The notes: generated from the letters alone by a model not told the origin. 64,000 bases of DNA from Litsea cubeba (GCA_012931725.1 CM022949.1:66729679-66793678), one strand, 5' to 3'; numbered from the stretch's first letter, positions 23,541 through 34,042 are shown. Translations and numbers: made by a program.

Positions 23541-26500
23541 ATGTCTTCTGATCGTACTGTCACGGGTATTACCATCAAACTTGATGGTACTAATTATCCC
23601 TATTGGTCCCACTTAATGCAAAATTTCCTTAAAGGTCAGAAACTTTGGAAATATATTGCTCAGCAGATCCCTCAACCAGATAGTAAGGCGGATACATTTG
23701 AAGAATGGGAAGCTTCTATCGGAAAAATAAACTCTTGGATTGCTAATTCAGTCACTCCATCCATTGGGAATCAGTTGGCTAAATTTAATTATCCTAAGGC
23801 TGCTTGGGATTATTTAGCACAACTATACACTCAGTCCAATGCTGCTCGTCGATATCAATTAGAATGGGAAATCAAAAATGCAGATCAAGGCACTGACTCC
23901 ATTCATGATTTCTTCATCAAAATGACTGCATTATGGGATCAACTGGCTCTCATGGAGCCCACTTTTAAAACAACCGATGATGCTCACACCTTTGAAGTCT
24001 ATCGGCAGCAGACTCGTCTGGTTCAGTTTCTTATGGCCCTCCGCCCTGATTTTGAACAAGTTCGTGGTCAGTTATTACATCGATCACCACTGCCTTTTGT
24101 TGATATGGCGCTCTCGGAACTTTTGGCAGAAGAACAAACTCAACTTTCTCTTACAAGGAAGAAACATGTCGAACCCACACATGTCTTGTCCGCAAATGTT
24201 GGTACTCCTCAGACTGATCGATATTTTCCTCCTGGTACCAATGACTTTTGCAACTACTGTAAGAAGAAAGGACACTGGAAACGGGACTGCCCCATCAGAC
24301 CTCCAAGGCCTAATACTAAGAACAAACCAACTGGTCAACAGTCCAATCGTGGTCCCATGCACTCTTATCCACAGAGAACCTATGCAGCCAATGTTACTGA
24401 TGATGATAGTTTTGTGCCTCCGCAAATGGATCTTTCATCTCAGATTCAAGCTATGGTTGATGAGCGTATGCAACAATTGTTTCTGGCTTCCTCTCCTGGT
24501 TCTGCTTCTCAGATAACCACCACTTCCTCAGCTCCTGGTTCTGCCATGTCCATTTCTGGTCCATCAGGTACTCTTGACTCTTCATGGATTTTTGATTCTG
24601 GTGCATCCTACCATATGACAAATGATGTTTCCAAACTTCACAATTGTTATACTCCTGCTAGCTCTCTCATAATTCATACAGCTGATGCTACTCCTCTCCC
24701 AGTCTCCCTTATTGGCTCCATTTCAAATAAGTTGATCTCTCTCACTAATGTTTTGTGTGTTCCTCATCTATCTATCAACTTAATATCTGTTAGTCAATTG
24801 ACTACATCTGGCTTTCTTGTCTCATTTTCTTCTACTGGCTGTTCTGTACAGGATCCGCGCACCGGGAGACAGATTGGGACCGGCCTTAGGTCAGGAGGAC
24901 TTTACTATCTCCAGTCACTGCACCTTCCATCCTTCACCATCTCTCCTGCAGCACTCGTTTCGTCTACATCTCCTTTTGCCCTTTGGCATTCTCGTTTAGG
25001 CCATTTATCTTTAAATAAAATGAAATTTTTATTTACTAGTGGTGTTTTTGGAAACATTTCTGTATCAGACATTTCTTCATGTTTTGGTTGTCAGTTTGGT
25101 AAACAACATGCTTTCCCTTATAATAAAAGCACTTCCTTTACTACTGCTCCTTTTGATTTGGTGCATTCTGATGTCTGGGGTCCTGCATCTCAGCCAACAA
25201 AAGGTGGTTCTATTTATTATGTGTTGTTTATTGATGATTTCACTAGATATACTTGGTTATATTTAATGAAAACTCGTTCTGAGGTATACTCCATCTACAC
25301 TGCTTTCTCCAACATGGTTTCCACTCAGTTTAACAAAAAGATTAAAATCTTCAGGTCCGATTCCGGGGGAGAATACATATCCCACAAATTCCGTTCATAC
25401 CTAACCAGTCAAGGGACTTTAGCTCAATTATCCTGTCCTGCCACACCACAGCAAAATGGTGTAGCAGAACGGAAACACAGACATATTATAGAAACTGCTA
25501 GATCCATGATTTATTCCTCACATGTTCCTTTGCAATTTTGGGGGGAAGCAGTCCTGACTGCCATATATCTGATTAACAGAACTCCTTCCTCTGTATTATC
25601 TGGCACATCTCCCTATGAAAAACTCTTCTCTTGTAAACCAGATTTGTCCTATCTCAAAGTTTTTGGCTGCACCTGTTTTGTCCTGTTGCATGATCATGAG
25701 CGAACCAAACTTTCTGCTAAATCCACTGTCTGTGTTTTCTTAGGGTATGGCATCGAACAGAAAGGCTATCGATGCTATGATCCTAAAACCAATAGGTTAC
25801 GGGTCTCTCGTAATGTCACCTTCTTGGAACATATACCCTTCTATACATTACCTTCTCAATCTCCTTCACCTGAGCACCCTACAGTCTATCCTCTTGATCC
25901 ATTTCCAGACCTGTTTCCCTCCGATACTCCTTCTCCTCCAACCCTGCAGGTATATCATCGTCGACCCAAACCTCCGTCAGCTCCTTCGGAATCTGCAATC
26001 TCACTTACTCCTGATCATGGGCCTATCTCTTCTGCTCCAGATGTGCAGGATCCTCCTCAAGCTCCAAGGTATCCTGTTCGCACCAGAATCCCTCCCTCTC
26101 GGTTTGGCTTTGTTTGCACTGATCATTTTTCTCCATCATATAAGTCCTTCCTTGCAGCAATTCATACCTTGGCAGAACCACAATCCTATAAGGAGGCCAT
26201 TGCTCATCCGCACTGGAGGTCTGCTATCACAGAAGAACTTGCAGCTCTGCAGAAAACTCATACATGGGATCTTGTTCCACTTCCCTCTGGGAAACGGGCT
26301 ATCGGTTGCAAATGGATATTTAAGATCAAGACCAAATCTGATGGATCTGTTGATCGTTACAAGGCTCGCTTGGTTGCAAAAGGATACACTCAAGAATATG
26401 GAGTCGATTATGAGGAGACCTTTGCTCCGGTTGCTAAAATGACAACTGTTCGTACTTTTATCTCTGTCGCTGCTGTTAGACACTGGCCTCTCTATCAGCT

Positions 26501-27752
26501 CGATGTCAAGAATGCTTTCTTGAACGGATTCCTTCAGGAAGAAATCTATATGCATCCTCCTCCAGGCGTTGTGAGAACTCCTCATTATGTGTGTCGTCTC
26601 AAACGAGCTTTATATGGACTCAAACAAGCCCCTCGTGCTTGGTTTGAACGGTTTAGCACAAGCATCATCAGCATTGGTTTTTCTCAGAGTGCTCATGACT
26701 CCGCTCTCTTCACTCGCTATTCGCGATCTGGCTGTGTTTTTCTGTTACTCTATGTCGATGATATGATTATCACCGGCAGTGATGCTTCTGGTATTCTTTC
26801 CTTGAAGCGTTTTCTTCATCAACAGTTTGAGATGAAAGATTTGGGTCATCTGCGGTACTTTCTGGGCATTGAAGTTGCCTACTCTCCCACAGGATATCTT
26901 TTGTCGCAAACAAAATACTGCAATGACATTCTCCAACGCGCCGGGCTCACAGATTTGAAGCCTGTCTCTACTCCGATTGAACATAATCTGAAGCTTCGAA
27001 CCACTGATGGCGATCTACTTCCTGATCCAACTCGTTATCGTGAAGTGGTAGGCAGCTTGGTTTATCTGACCATCACCAGACCAGATATTGCCTATGCGGT
27101 ACATGTGGTGAGCCAATTTGTTGCGCAACCCACTCATATTCACTGGGCTGCTGTCCTGCGCATACTGAGATACTTACAAGGAAGTTCCAATCGCGCCCTC
27201 CTTCTTTCCTCCAGTCAGAATCTTACTCTGCATGGCTATTCTGATTCCGACTGGGCAGGAGATGTCAATGATCGTCGCTCTACTACCGGTTTCTCCATTT
27301 TTCTTGGCTCTTCTCTCATCTCTTGGAAAAGCAAGAAACAGGAAGTCGTCTCGCGATCATCAACTGAAGCTGAATATCGTGTTGTATCTCACACTACTGC
27401 TGAAATTATTTGGCTTCGCTGGTTACTTCGGGATTTAGGAGTTTTTGTTCCTACATCTACCTCTCTCTTCACGGACAATGAAAGTGCACGGAAACTGGCA
27501 ACAAATGATGTCTTCCATGAACGCTCAAAACATCTTGAAGTTGACTGTCATTTCATCCGTCAACATGTTCGGAGTGGTACTATTAAGCTCTTTCACATCT
27601 CATCAGCTGCTCAAATAGCAGATTTTTTCACCAAGAGCCACTCCACTTCTCGTTTTTCGGAGTTAGTTTCCAAGCTCTCAATGGTCACCTTCTCCCATCC
27701 AGAGCTTGAGAGGGGGTGTAAAGAAATAAGTCATCAGGTCAAACCGACCTAA
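23541..27752 (+). CDS. Intact gag-pol polyprotein of copia C4
   Basis: This is an open 1403-codon frame, the normal length for a copia polyprotein. Gag runs to about residue 230 and is followed by one zinc knuckle, C-N-Y-C-K-K-K-G-H-W-K-R-D-C, from residue 237. The aspartic protease active site D-S-G is at 352-354. The integrase has H-H-C-C, then HSDVWG, RSDSGGEY and QQNGVAERK. The RT has QLDVKNAFL and YVDD at 1071-1074. The RNase H has YSDSDWAG, STEAEYR and TDNES. The proteins would make virus-like particles, reverse-transcribe the RNA and integrate the copy. The frame ends 36 bases inside the 3' LTR, so its last 12 codons are LTR-encoded. No stop, frameshift or lost catalytic residue was seen. 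Its gag is distinct from the MEK-type gag of C1-C3. Expression cannot be judged. Confidence 0.96.
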   Translation: MSSDRTVTGITIKLDGTNYPYWSHLMQNFLKGQKLWKYIAQQIPQPDSKADTFEEWEASIGKINSWIANSVTPSIGNQLAKFNYPKAAWDYLAQLYTQSNAARRYQLEWEIKNADQGTDSIHDFFIKMTALWDQLALMEPTFKTTDDAHTFEVYRQQTRLVQFLMALRPDFEQVRGQLLHRSPLPFVDMALSELLAEEQTQLSLTRKKHVEPTHVLSANVGTPQTDRYFPPGTNDFCNYCKKKGHWKRDCPIRPPRPNTKNKPTGQQSNRGPMHSYPQRTYAANVTDDDSFVPPQMDLSSQIQAMVDERMQQLFLASSPGSASQITTTSSAPGSAMSISGPSGTLDSSWIFDSGASYHMTNDVSKLHNCYTPASSLIIHTADATPLPVSLIGSISNKLISLTNVLCVPHLSINLISVSQLTTSGFLVSFSSTGCSVQDPRTGRQIGTGLRSGGLYYLQSLHLPSFTISPAALVSSTSPFALWHSRLGHLSLNKMKFLFTSGVFGNISVSDISSCFGCQFGKQHAFPYNKSTSFTTAPFDLVHSDVWGPASQPTKGGSIYYVLFIDDFTRYTWLYLMKTRSEVYSIYTAFSNMVSTQFNKKIKIFRSDSGGEYISHKFRSYLTSQGTLAQLSCPATPQQNGVAERKHRHIIETARSMIYSSHVPLQFWGEAVLTAIYLINRTPSSVLSGTSPYEKLFSCKPDLSYLKVFGCTCFVLLHDHERTKLSAKSTVCVFLGYGIEQKGYRCYDPKTNRLRVSRNVTFLEHIPFYTLPSQSPSPEHPTVYPLDPFPDLFPSDTPSPPTLQVYHRRPKPPSAPSESAISLTPDHGPISSAPDVQDPPQAPRYPVRTRIPPSRFGFVCTDHFSPSYKSFLAAIHTLAEPQSYKEAIAHPHWRSAITEELAALQKTHTWDLVPLPSGKRAIGCKWIFKIKTKSDGSVDRYKARLVAKGYTQEYGVDYEETFAPVAKMTTVRTFISVAAVRHWPLYQLDVKNAFLNGFLQEEIYMHPPPGVVRTPHYVCRLKRALYGLKQAPRAWFERFSTSIISIGFSQSAHDSALFTRYSRSGCVFLLLYVDDMIITGSDASGILSLKRFLHQQFEMKDLGHLRYFLGIEVAYSPTGYLLSQTKYCNDILQRAGLTDLKPVSTPIEHNLKLRTTDGDLLPDPTRYREVVGSLVYLTITRPDIAYAVHVVSQFVAQPTHIHWAAVLRILRYLQGSSNRALLLSSSQNLTLHGYSDSDWAGDVNDRRSTTGFSIFLGSSLISWKSKKQEVVSRSSTEAEYRVVSHTTAEIIWLRWLLRDLGVFVPTSTSLFTDNESARKLATNDVFHERSKHLEVDCHFIRQHVRSGTIKLFHISSAAQIADFFTKSHSTSRFSELVSKLSMVTFSHPELERGCKEISHQVKPT
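27708..27716 (+). other. Polypurine tract of C4
   Basis: GAGAGGGGG-type purine run directly before the 3' LTR. It lies inside the gag-pol frame, which continues across it. Confidence 0.85.
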
Positions 27753-28019
27753 TGGGTCAGCTCGACCCATGTTCTAGATAGATACTAATGAGCTGTCATT
27801 AGATAGATACAAATCTTATGTTACTGCTGTAATCATGTGATTAGATTTAGTTCCTTTATTATTCCCTGTAATTATGTAATCAGTCTCCCTAAGTAAGGCA
27901 ACAGTGTATTATAAATTGTTATCATCGTCAATACAAAGATACGGAAAAACATTCCTGCAACTTCTCTCTTGTCTGTATGTTCTGCCATCTATTCTGGCTT
28001 GGTTTGATATCTTCTAACA
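27717..28019 (+). repeat. 3' LTR of C4
   Basis: A 303-bp copy of 22612-22914 with a single substitution, followed by the duplication CGGAC. Confidence 0.96.
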
Positions 28020-28024
28020 CGGAC

Positions 28025-28417
28025 AACTACCGGTAATTTTTTTTTTTTTGAAAAATACAGGTGAGAAATGTAATAGGACTGCTTAAAACTACATGTGGAC
28101 TTTCTTAACCTATAATTTTTTTTTTATATACTTAACCTATAAATTTTATTATACTCCTCTTGAAATGTAATTTGTAAGGCCTAGTGGAGTAGACATAAAA
28201 CCCTCCTCTTTAGGTTTTTATGAAGGCATTTTTGACATTAATGGATGAATCCATGATTGCAACTAAAGAGAATACAATTCACATGGAGTTGAATTTAGCC
28301 ACTAGTGCAATAAGTCATCACTAGGGAATCTAGTCCATTAGGTATACCAAAAAAAAAAAACATTAGCTACCAAGAATCCTCAACTTATGATACTAGAAAG
28401 ACTTCAAACTAGGTAGG
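28025..28417. other. No gene seen
   Basis: AT-rich sequence between C4 and the TRIM-like element, with short T and A runs. I see no coding frame, RNA gene or TE end. If the CRLK-like gene at 34 kb is intact, this would be intron. Confidence 0.6.
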
Positions 28418-28422
28418 GTATT

Positions 28423-29701
28423 TGTTGGGTTTATGTCTAGTATTCCGGTTAGATCAGATTGGTTCATTGGGTTGGCCAATGACCGGGTTAAGGGTCAAGG
28501 GTATTTTGGTCATTGTACCGAGGCTTTCTTGGGATCCAAGAAAGCAGAGATTATATATTGATGTAATCGGTAACCCTAGAGTTAGAGTGAGAGGTGAGAG
28601 CTCTCTCTCTCTCCCGTGGTTTCCAACCACAGAAGGGGCAAATGTGAGAGCAAGATTGAGACCTATGGGGAGAAAGTAGGCTAAGTGTTAAAGGGTTTGG
28701 AATCCTTTTAACGAATTACCCAATTCCTGCATAGTGAAATCCTCATAGCCCCGTGGACGACGTAGGCAAGTTTGCCAAACTACATAAATCTCCCGTGTCG
28801 TGTGGATTGCTTGTGGTTGATTGATCGTGCGTGCTTACCCTAATTAATTCTCCAACAATTGGGGTCAAACCGCTGGTTTGACTGTACTAGAAACAGGGAT
28901 TTAGACCAGGTCAAATAAGATTTGATCGTTCGGAGGCTGAGGTTATTCTGCAGTTGTAGAGTCATTAGGACTCGGATTCCCAATCCGTTTTCTCTTGCAT
29001 GTTCATTGTGAATGGATCTTCGCAAGGGTGCTGAAGTCAAGGCAGTTTGAAGGCTGGATAGTGAGTGATTCAGACATCGACATCACTCGAATTCATCAAT
29101 GGATTCGAGCGTCAAAGTTCGAGGTGGAGTTTGAGGAGAAGACGAACTTTGCTCAAATTTCAAGTGCCAGTATGTCAGAATGTTGAAGAATGAAGACTGC
29201 GCCATCAGTGCAGGGAGGTACCTGTCAGCGAGGTACGGGAAGACATTGCCAGTTATCTTCAAGGTGGCTCGAGTTCTACGGAACCAAGGTGGAGATTGTT
29301 GGGTTTATGTCTTGTATTCCGGTTAGACCGGATTGGTTCAATGGGTTGGCCAATGACCGGGTTAAGGGTCAAGGGTGTTTTGGTCATTGTACCGTGGCTT
29401 TCTTGGGGGCCAAGAAAGCAGAGATTATATATTGATGTAATTGGTAACCCTAGACTTAGCCCGTGGTTTCCAACCACATAAAGGGGCAAATGTGAGAGCA
29501 AGATTGAGACCTATGGGGAGATAGTAGGCTAAGTGTTAAGAGGGTTTGGAATCCACGTAACGAGTTGCCCAATTCATGCATAATGAAATCCTCACAGCCC
29601 TGTGGACGTAGGCATGTTTGCCGAACCACGTAAATCTCGTGTCGTGTGGATTGCTTGTGGTTGATTGATCGTGCGTGTTTGCCCTAATTAATTCCCCAAC
29701 A
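28423..29701 (+). mobile_element. TRIM-like small LTR retrotransposon
   Basis: Two homologous terminal repeats, 28423-28857 (435 bp) and 29297-29701 (405 bp), start TGTTGGGTTTATGTC and end CCAACA. An exact 5-bp duplication GTATT flanks them (28418-28422 and 29702-29706). The 439-bp interior has no retrotransposon protein; its 63-codon open frame (28995-29186) resembles nothing I know. The interior ends AAGGTGGAGAT, a plausible polypurine tract. The base after the 5' LTR reads ATTGGGGTCAAACC, at best a degenerate primer-binding site. The right LTR lacks a CT-rich segment present in the left. It needs enzymes from another element to move. Confidence 0.88.
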
Positions 29702-29706
29702 GTATT

Positions 29707-30273
29707 GTATCACATCCGGTACCTTATGTTTTATGTATGAAATCCATGTCCCTATTGCTTTGTATCCATCCCATATCTAAGAGCCATAGCTCTCAACTTA
29801 ACCATTAGGTCCATGCTTCAAAGGAAAAACCCATCAACAACCAACCACCTCCTTTTTTCCTCCTATAATTTGTATATTTCTCAAGTATTATTTTTCAAGA
29901 GCATGTCAAACTCAAGGCCATATACAAACAAAGAAAAATGTCATGATTTTCCCATAGGCACATGACGCAAGTGCCCTATCATACACTAAATCTTAAATTT
30001 TAGTTAGGAAGAGGTCCTATTTGTTACTGAGTCCTATAAGTTACGAATTTTAGTTGTCATCAAAGTTTTATGTAGATAGACTTTAAAGAGTCCAGGTTTA
30101 GTTAGCAAGAAGTTGTCTTTTTTTCATTATTGGCCGAATAATATTTGAAACAAGATTTCCAATCCCAATTGCTTGGCAAGTCCAACTGGGTCTTCTACAT
30201 GTACTCCATGCATAGCCTTGAAGAGTCCAAGTTAAATTAGAATGTTAATGTTCTATTTTCAATCATCATCATC
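29707..30273. other. No gene seen
   Basis: AT-rich sequence between two small retrotransposons. I see no coding frame or repeat of note apart from a short ATC run (30264-30276) at the Cassandra boundary. Confidence 0.6.
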
Positions 30274-30495
30274 ATCACTGTGAGACCCCAATCCGCCTGG
30301 GTAATCCCTTGAGGCAAGATCAGGTCAAGTGATCCTGTGAGCCAAGAAAGGGGTCCACAAGGGTAAGGGTGGAGTGCTTCGGTTAGCACCGTGAGGCTTT
30401 ATCTAAGTCTCACATCAGAAATATCCAAGTCCTAACCCCGGGCTTATGAGTCAAACCCCATCTTAACTTAACATGACTCGTTTTAAAGTTGTGCG

Positions 30496-30560
30496 GCACC
30501 GGATCCCATAAGAACTCCGAAGTTAAGTTTGCTTAGGCAGGGGCAGTACTAGGATGGGTG
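30496..30560 (+). promoter_or_regulatory. 5S rDNA-derived internal promoter of the Cassandra LTR
   Basis: The wording GCACCGGATCCCATAAGAAC, then AAGTTAAG, and AGTACTAGGATGGGTG follows plant 5S rRNA closely, including the box A and box C regions of the RNA polymerase III internal control. In Cassandra this segment is kept for transcription. Here it is split: its continuation is at 31721-31733 and 32349-32360, because two DNA transposons inserted next to box C. It is not a genuine 5S gene: the 5' third of 5S rRNA is missing or diverged. Confidence 0.85.
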
Positions 30561-31712
30561 CAAGGATAAAAATATCGGCCGATACGAAGCATATCGGCCG
30601 AGGCCGATACGATTATTTGAAATAATCGGGTATCGCCCCGTATCGGCCGATACTCAAGCGTATTGGCCGATACGTATCGGAACACCCCCCCCCCCCCCCC
30701 CCCCCCCCAAGCCGACCCATGTGCAATTATTTTCACCTACCTCTCTCTTTCACTGATCTTTCTAGTTTCTACTGTGACTCTTTGAGCTTGTGAAGCTCTA
30801 AAGTGAGTCTAAATCAAGATTTTACCACAAGAAGTCAACATTCAACAAGATCAACCACAACAAACTTACAAACATCAAAACAAGGAACAAATAACTATAA
30901 GATCCAAGCTTCCAAGGTTCTAGGTAAAGTAGGTATGTTTTTCTTTTAGATTTTTTGTAGTTGACTTTTGAGATCATCAATTGAATCTCTCTCTAACTAC
31001 TATAAATGCTTGTGAAACCTTGTAATAATGTTAGATCTATGTTTTCCTTTGATGATCCACACATTTTTTTTCTCTATTTTTTATTTTCGGATTTATTTAT
31101 TTTTTGAATCTTGGTAGACATTCCTTTTGGTGGTGATTAAGGTATTCATGATCCTATTTCCTTCACTAACTCTCTACTCTGTCATTTGACTCATTTCTAA
31201 ATTGGTGTTGAATGTTGATTGTTGATCACTTCATAGTTCATTCACTTGACTGAATTTGAACCTTGAATGTTGAAGTATTGATATTTGATTGTTCAATGTT
31301 CAATTGTTCAATAATGAGTAATGAGTAATGACCTAAAGTCTTATGCCTTTATTTCATATTCTATTTTTTTTATGAGTTTTCCATTACTTTCTAAATTACT
31401 ATGACTAAGAAACATGAATACATGTGAAAAAACTAATCATTACTATTATTTTCTATTTATACAGTGATACAGGACTTCATATATTGAGGGCACCGATACG
31501 CCCCCTTTTCTTACTTACTTTTGCAAAAGAACCACATATTCTTTCATTTTACAAATTTCTGGATTTTCTGGAATTTTTTTAGATTTTTTGGGCGATTTTT
31601 TCAAATCGCACCGCTACGCCGATACGTATTCCCGATACGCTACGTATCGCCCGCTTCGTATCGGTTTGGCGGCGGGCCGATACGCCCGCCGCTACCGATA
31701 TTTTTATCCTTG
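30561..31712. mobile_element. Non-autonomous hAT-like transposon in the 5S segment
   Basis: The 1152-bp insertion has 18-bp terminal inverted repeats CAAGGATAAAAATATCGG and an exact 8-bp duplication GATGGGTG (30553-30560 and 31713-31720). An 8-bp duplication and CA-starting ends fit the hAT superfamily. Subterminal regions at both ends are packed with TATCGGCCGATAC-type motifs in both orientations. The interior has no transposase. A run of C at about 30686-30708 lies in the left part. Confidence 0.9.
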
Positions 31713-31733
31713 GATGGGTGGCCGCCTAGGAAG

Positions 31734-32348
31734 CAATGTTAAGAAATTCGGTTCATTTCAACCAAAATTTTAAAATAATTTCGGTTTGTTCGCTCTACTG
31801 AAACGAATAAGACCCTATAATTATTCGTCCCAGAATTTGTTCTTATTTGTCCGATTCAGTCTGACTTTTTATGATTTCATCCAATTCATCCAATTATTCG
31901 TCCCAACATTTAGGTTGCCTTTAAAATAGAAAATAGTAAAATTGAAGGGGCTAAACATATTTTTTTAACTTAAAAGTAAAGTAAAATTATCTTTTTGGCC
32001 TTTTGGCTTAGAGAAATATTAGTGGGCTCCAATGTGGATCCGCCCACCTATTAAAATCTAAATAACTATATGGGCCATATCACCCTAATCAAATTTTATT
32101 CCACTAAAAAATATTTTATTATGAATAAACTAGCCAAGTTTCACTATAATATGAAATAGCCCATCAAATAAAAATCGACATATTGCATTGATTTAGTACG
32201 ATAAATTAAATATATCGCATATTATTTTTTCATTTTAATATATATAATATTTTTTTCCGAAATATTTCACCAAAATCTCTTAATCGGCTGAAAATTTTCA
32301 TTTGGAGGGCAAACTGAAATGGAGTCCGAACCGAAATTCGTAACACTA
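31734..32348. mobile_element. Second hAT-like MITE in the same 5S segment
   Basis: The 615-bp AT-rich insertion has imperfect terminal inverted repeats. The left end reads CAATGTTAAGAAATTCGGTT; the right end, on the other strand, reads TAGTGTTACGAATTTCGGTT. It is flanked by 8-bp duplications with one mismatch, CTAGGAAG (31726-31733) and CTGGGAAG (32349-32356). It has no coding capacity. Removing it and its neighbour restores a continuous 5S-like sequence, which supports both boundaries. Confidence 0.82.
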
Positions 32349-32464
32349 CTGGGAAGTCCTCACGCATGCACGTGAGCTAAAGCGGAGAATATCATGCTTA
32401 GTTGGGTGGGACTGTGACAATTGGTATCAGAACCGAGGACAATGTTATTTCTGGTGGGGGAGAG

Positions 32465-32703
32465 TGTGAGACCCTAATCCGTCTGGGTAATCCCTTGAGG
32501 CAAGATCAGGTCAAGGTGATCTTGTGAGCCAAGAAAGGGGAAACTGCAAGGGTAAGGGTGGAGTGCTTCGGTTAGCACCGCGAGGCTTTGTCCAAGTCCC
32601 ACATCGGAAATATTCAAGTCTTGACTCTAGGCTTTGAAGTCAAACCCCGTCTTAACTCAACATGACACGTTTTAAAGCTGTGCAACCCCGGATCCCATAA
32701 GAA
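32465..32703 (+). repeat. Truncated 3' LTR of Cassandra
   Basis: Matches 30279-30513 with scattered changes and stops at GGATCCCATAAGAA within the 5S-like segment. Sequence beyond is unrelated, so the right end was lost by deletion. Confidence 0.88.
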
Positions 32704-33704
32704 AATGGCAAGTCCTATACTGTTTTATATATGTATTCCACGCATGGAATAAGAGTACATATTCTCAGATTATTGTTTATGGAAAATAGCTTTGCTTCTT
32801 TTTATTTGTCCTTACAGAAGTTGAAGAATGAAGTGTGCCTCTCAAGGACTCTCATCCTGCATATAGTCCTTTTCAGTAAACTAAACTTACATGTCGTTCT
32901 CTAGGAAACAAGTAGGAAGATGTCAGTTCCATTTTCATTTTTTGAAAAAAAAAATTGATAGGTTGTATCAGATGTTGGGGCTTTGCAACATAAACAACAG
33001 CAGGTAGGTCAAACTCATGAGAAAATCACAGTTTGCATTGGTAAAAACTAAAAAGAGAAACAGGATTATCAGTATGAAGCTGATTAACAAATGGCATCGC
33101 ACTTGTGTATTTCAATCCGTGAAGCGTATTAGCACATCTATCAAAATGAAATAAAATAATGGTACATCTTTTACTTTATAAAACTTCTTTCCTCTCTTAG
33201 CCTTCTCCATGCCATACTTTAGTTCTCCATTCAGTATTTATAATCGTTTGTATACATGTCAAACAGAATAGAACACATCTACCGTGGAATGCTAACAAGA
33301 TATAATTATATAAATTATCTTAGTCATAAATCTGTGAATATGAAAATATGAAAAGAGGTTGTATGATTTTGTTGTACATGTTGGAGGCCATGGTAAAGAT
33401 AGATTGTATATTATCTTATATAATTGTAAATATCTTAGAGATATAATTTTTTATTCTACTTAGTTGGCTGAGATTGTAATTATCGGCGATCAAGAGGAAA
33501 GGATTTTGTTAAAACATTATAAACGGGTGTTACTTCTAACATTAGGAAACAAAAAACTTTCAAAGTACTATCCTCAATTCTTATTCATGTGATTTATTTT
33601 CAGAGGTAACAGAATTCAGTGTATAGTTAAGATAATATATAAAATAAGAATAATGAAGCTTTCTACTCTGTTTGATGGGAAAAAAATAAATAAAACAAGC
33701 GTAC
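32704..33704 (-). other. Putative intron space downstream of the CRLK-like exon
   Basis: AT-rich sequence with no kinase homology on either strand and no TE terminus that I can define. By position it is the start of the intron after the first coding exon (minus strand). Confidence 0.55.
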
Positions 33705-34024
33705 TTGTAAGGATATTTGGGTATTCCAGAAACAGAGACTACACTTTTTCTTTTAGGTCCCTCCAGCCACAATGACATGCCATTACCAATACCATCAGAT
33801 GGTTTTGGAGATTCCTGACCAATGGTAGAGTCGGACAATATTGTACAAGAATCAGCGCCATTTTCACGAATTGGGATAGTTGCAGCCCTCCGTGAACTGC
33901 TACTTCTTATCTGTGCATGCCTCTTCCGGATCTTTATGCAAAACCATGCAGCAATTGCCAGAAGCACTCCAATTATCACCCCTATCGAAATACCAATTAC
34001 CAGCCCCCATGAAATGCCTTTCAT
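33705..34024 (-). CDS. First coding exon of a CRLK-like receptor kinase
   Basis: The minus-strand ATG at 34024 opens MKGISWG..., a single hydrophobic span at about residues 8-29 (VIGISIGVIIGVLLAIAAWF), then a basic K-I-R-K-R-H stretch and RRAATIPIR, ADSCTILSDS and VVSVSGIPKYPYK. This is the membrane anchor and juxtamembrane segment of the plant calcium/calmodulin-regulated receptor-like kinases (CRLK1/CRLK2 type), which lack a large ectodomain. The exon is 320 nt, ending after two bases of a Lys codon at the donor GTACGC (33704 down). Its acceptor is CATAG at 34047-34043, so the exon spans 34042-33705. The kinase domain should follow on the minus strand, but none is seen down to base 1. The gene is either spread over a TE-filled intron of more than 33 kb or broken. 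The exon itself shows no damage. Confidence 0.85.
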
Positions 34025-34042
34025 CTCCAGAAACAATAAATC

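Larger units (their letters stand above)
22612..28019 (+). mobile_element. Structurally complete Ty1/copia retrotransposon C4
   Basis: The 5408-bp element has two 303-bp LTRs that differ at one position (T at 22838, G at 27943). It has an exact 5-bp duplication CGGAC (22607-22611 and 28020-28024), a primer-binding site, a leader, one open gag-pol frame and a polypurine tract. It lies only 24 bp beyond the C3 target duplication. It is the best candidate for a functional element in the window. Confidence 0.97.
30279..32703 (+). mobile_element. Cassandra-type TRIM retrotransposon with nested insertions
   Basis: Cassandra elements are non-autonomous and carry a 5S rRNA-derived promoter in each LTR. 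The 5' LTR begins TGTGAGACCCC at 30279, contains a 5S-like segment, and ends CTGTGACA at 32419 after two foreign insertions are removed (about 350 bp net). A primer-binding site (TTGGTATCAGAACC, 32421-32434), a 45-bp interior, a purine-rich GGTGGGGGAGAG (32453-32464) and a 3' LTR from 32465 follow. The 3' LTR breaks off at 32703 in the middle of its 5S segment, so the element is truncated. Recognition as Cassandra rests on the 5S wording and the minimal interior. Confidence 0.88.

Noticed and set aside
30496..30560. Genuine 5S rRNA gene
   Set aside because: Only the central and 3' parts resemble 5S rRNA, and they lie in an LTR with a primer-binding site and second copy, which is Cassandra.
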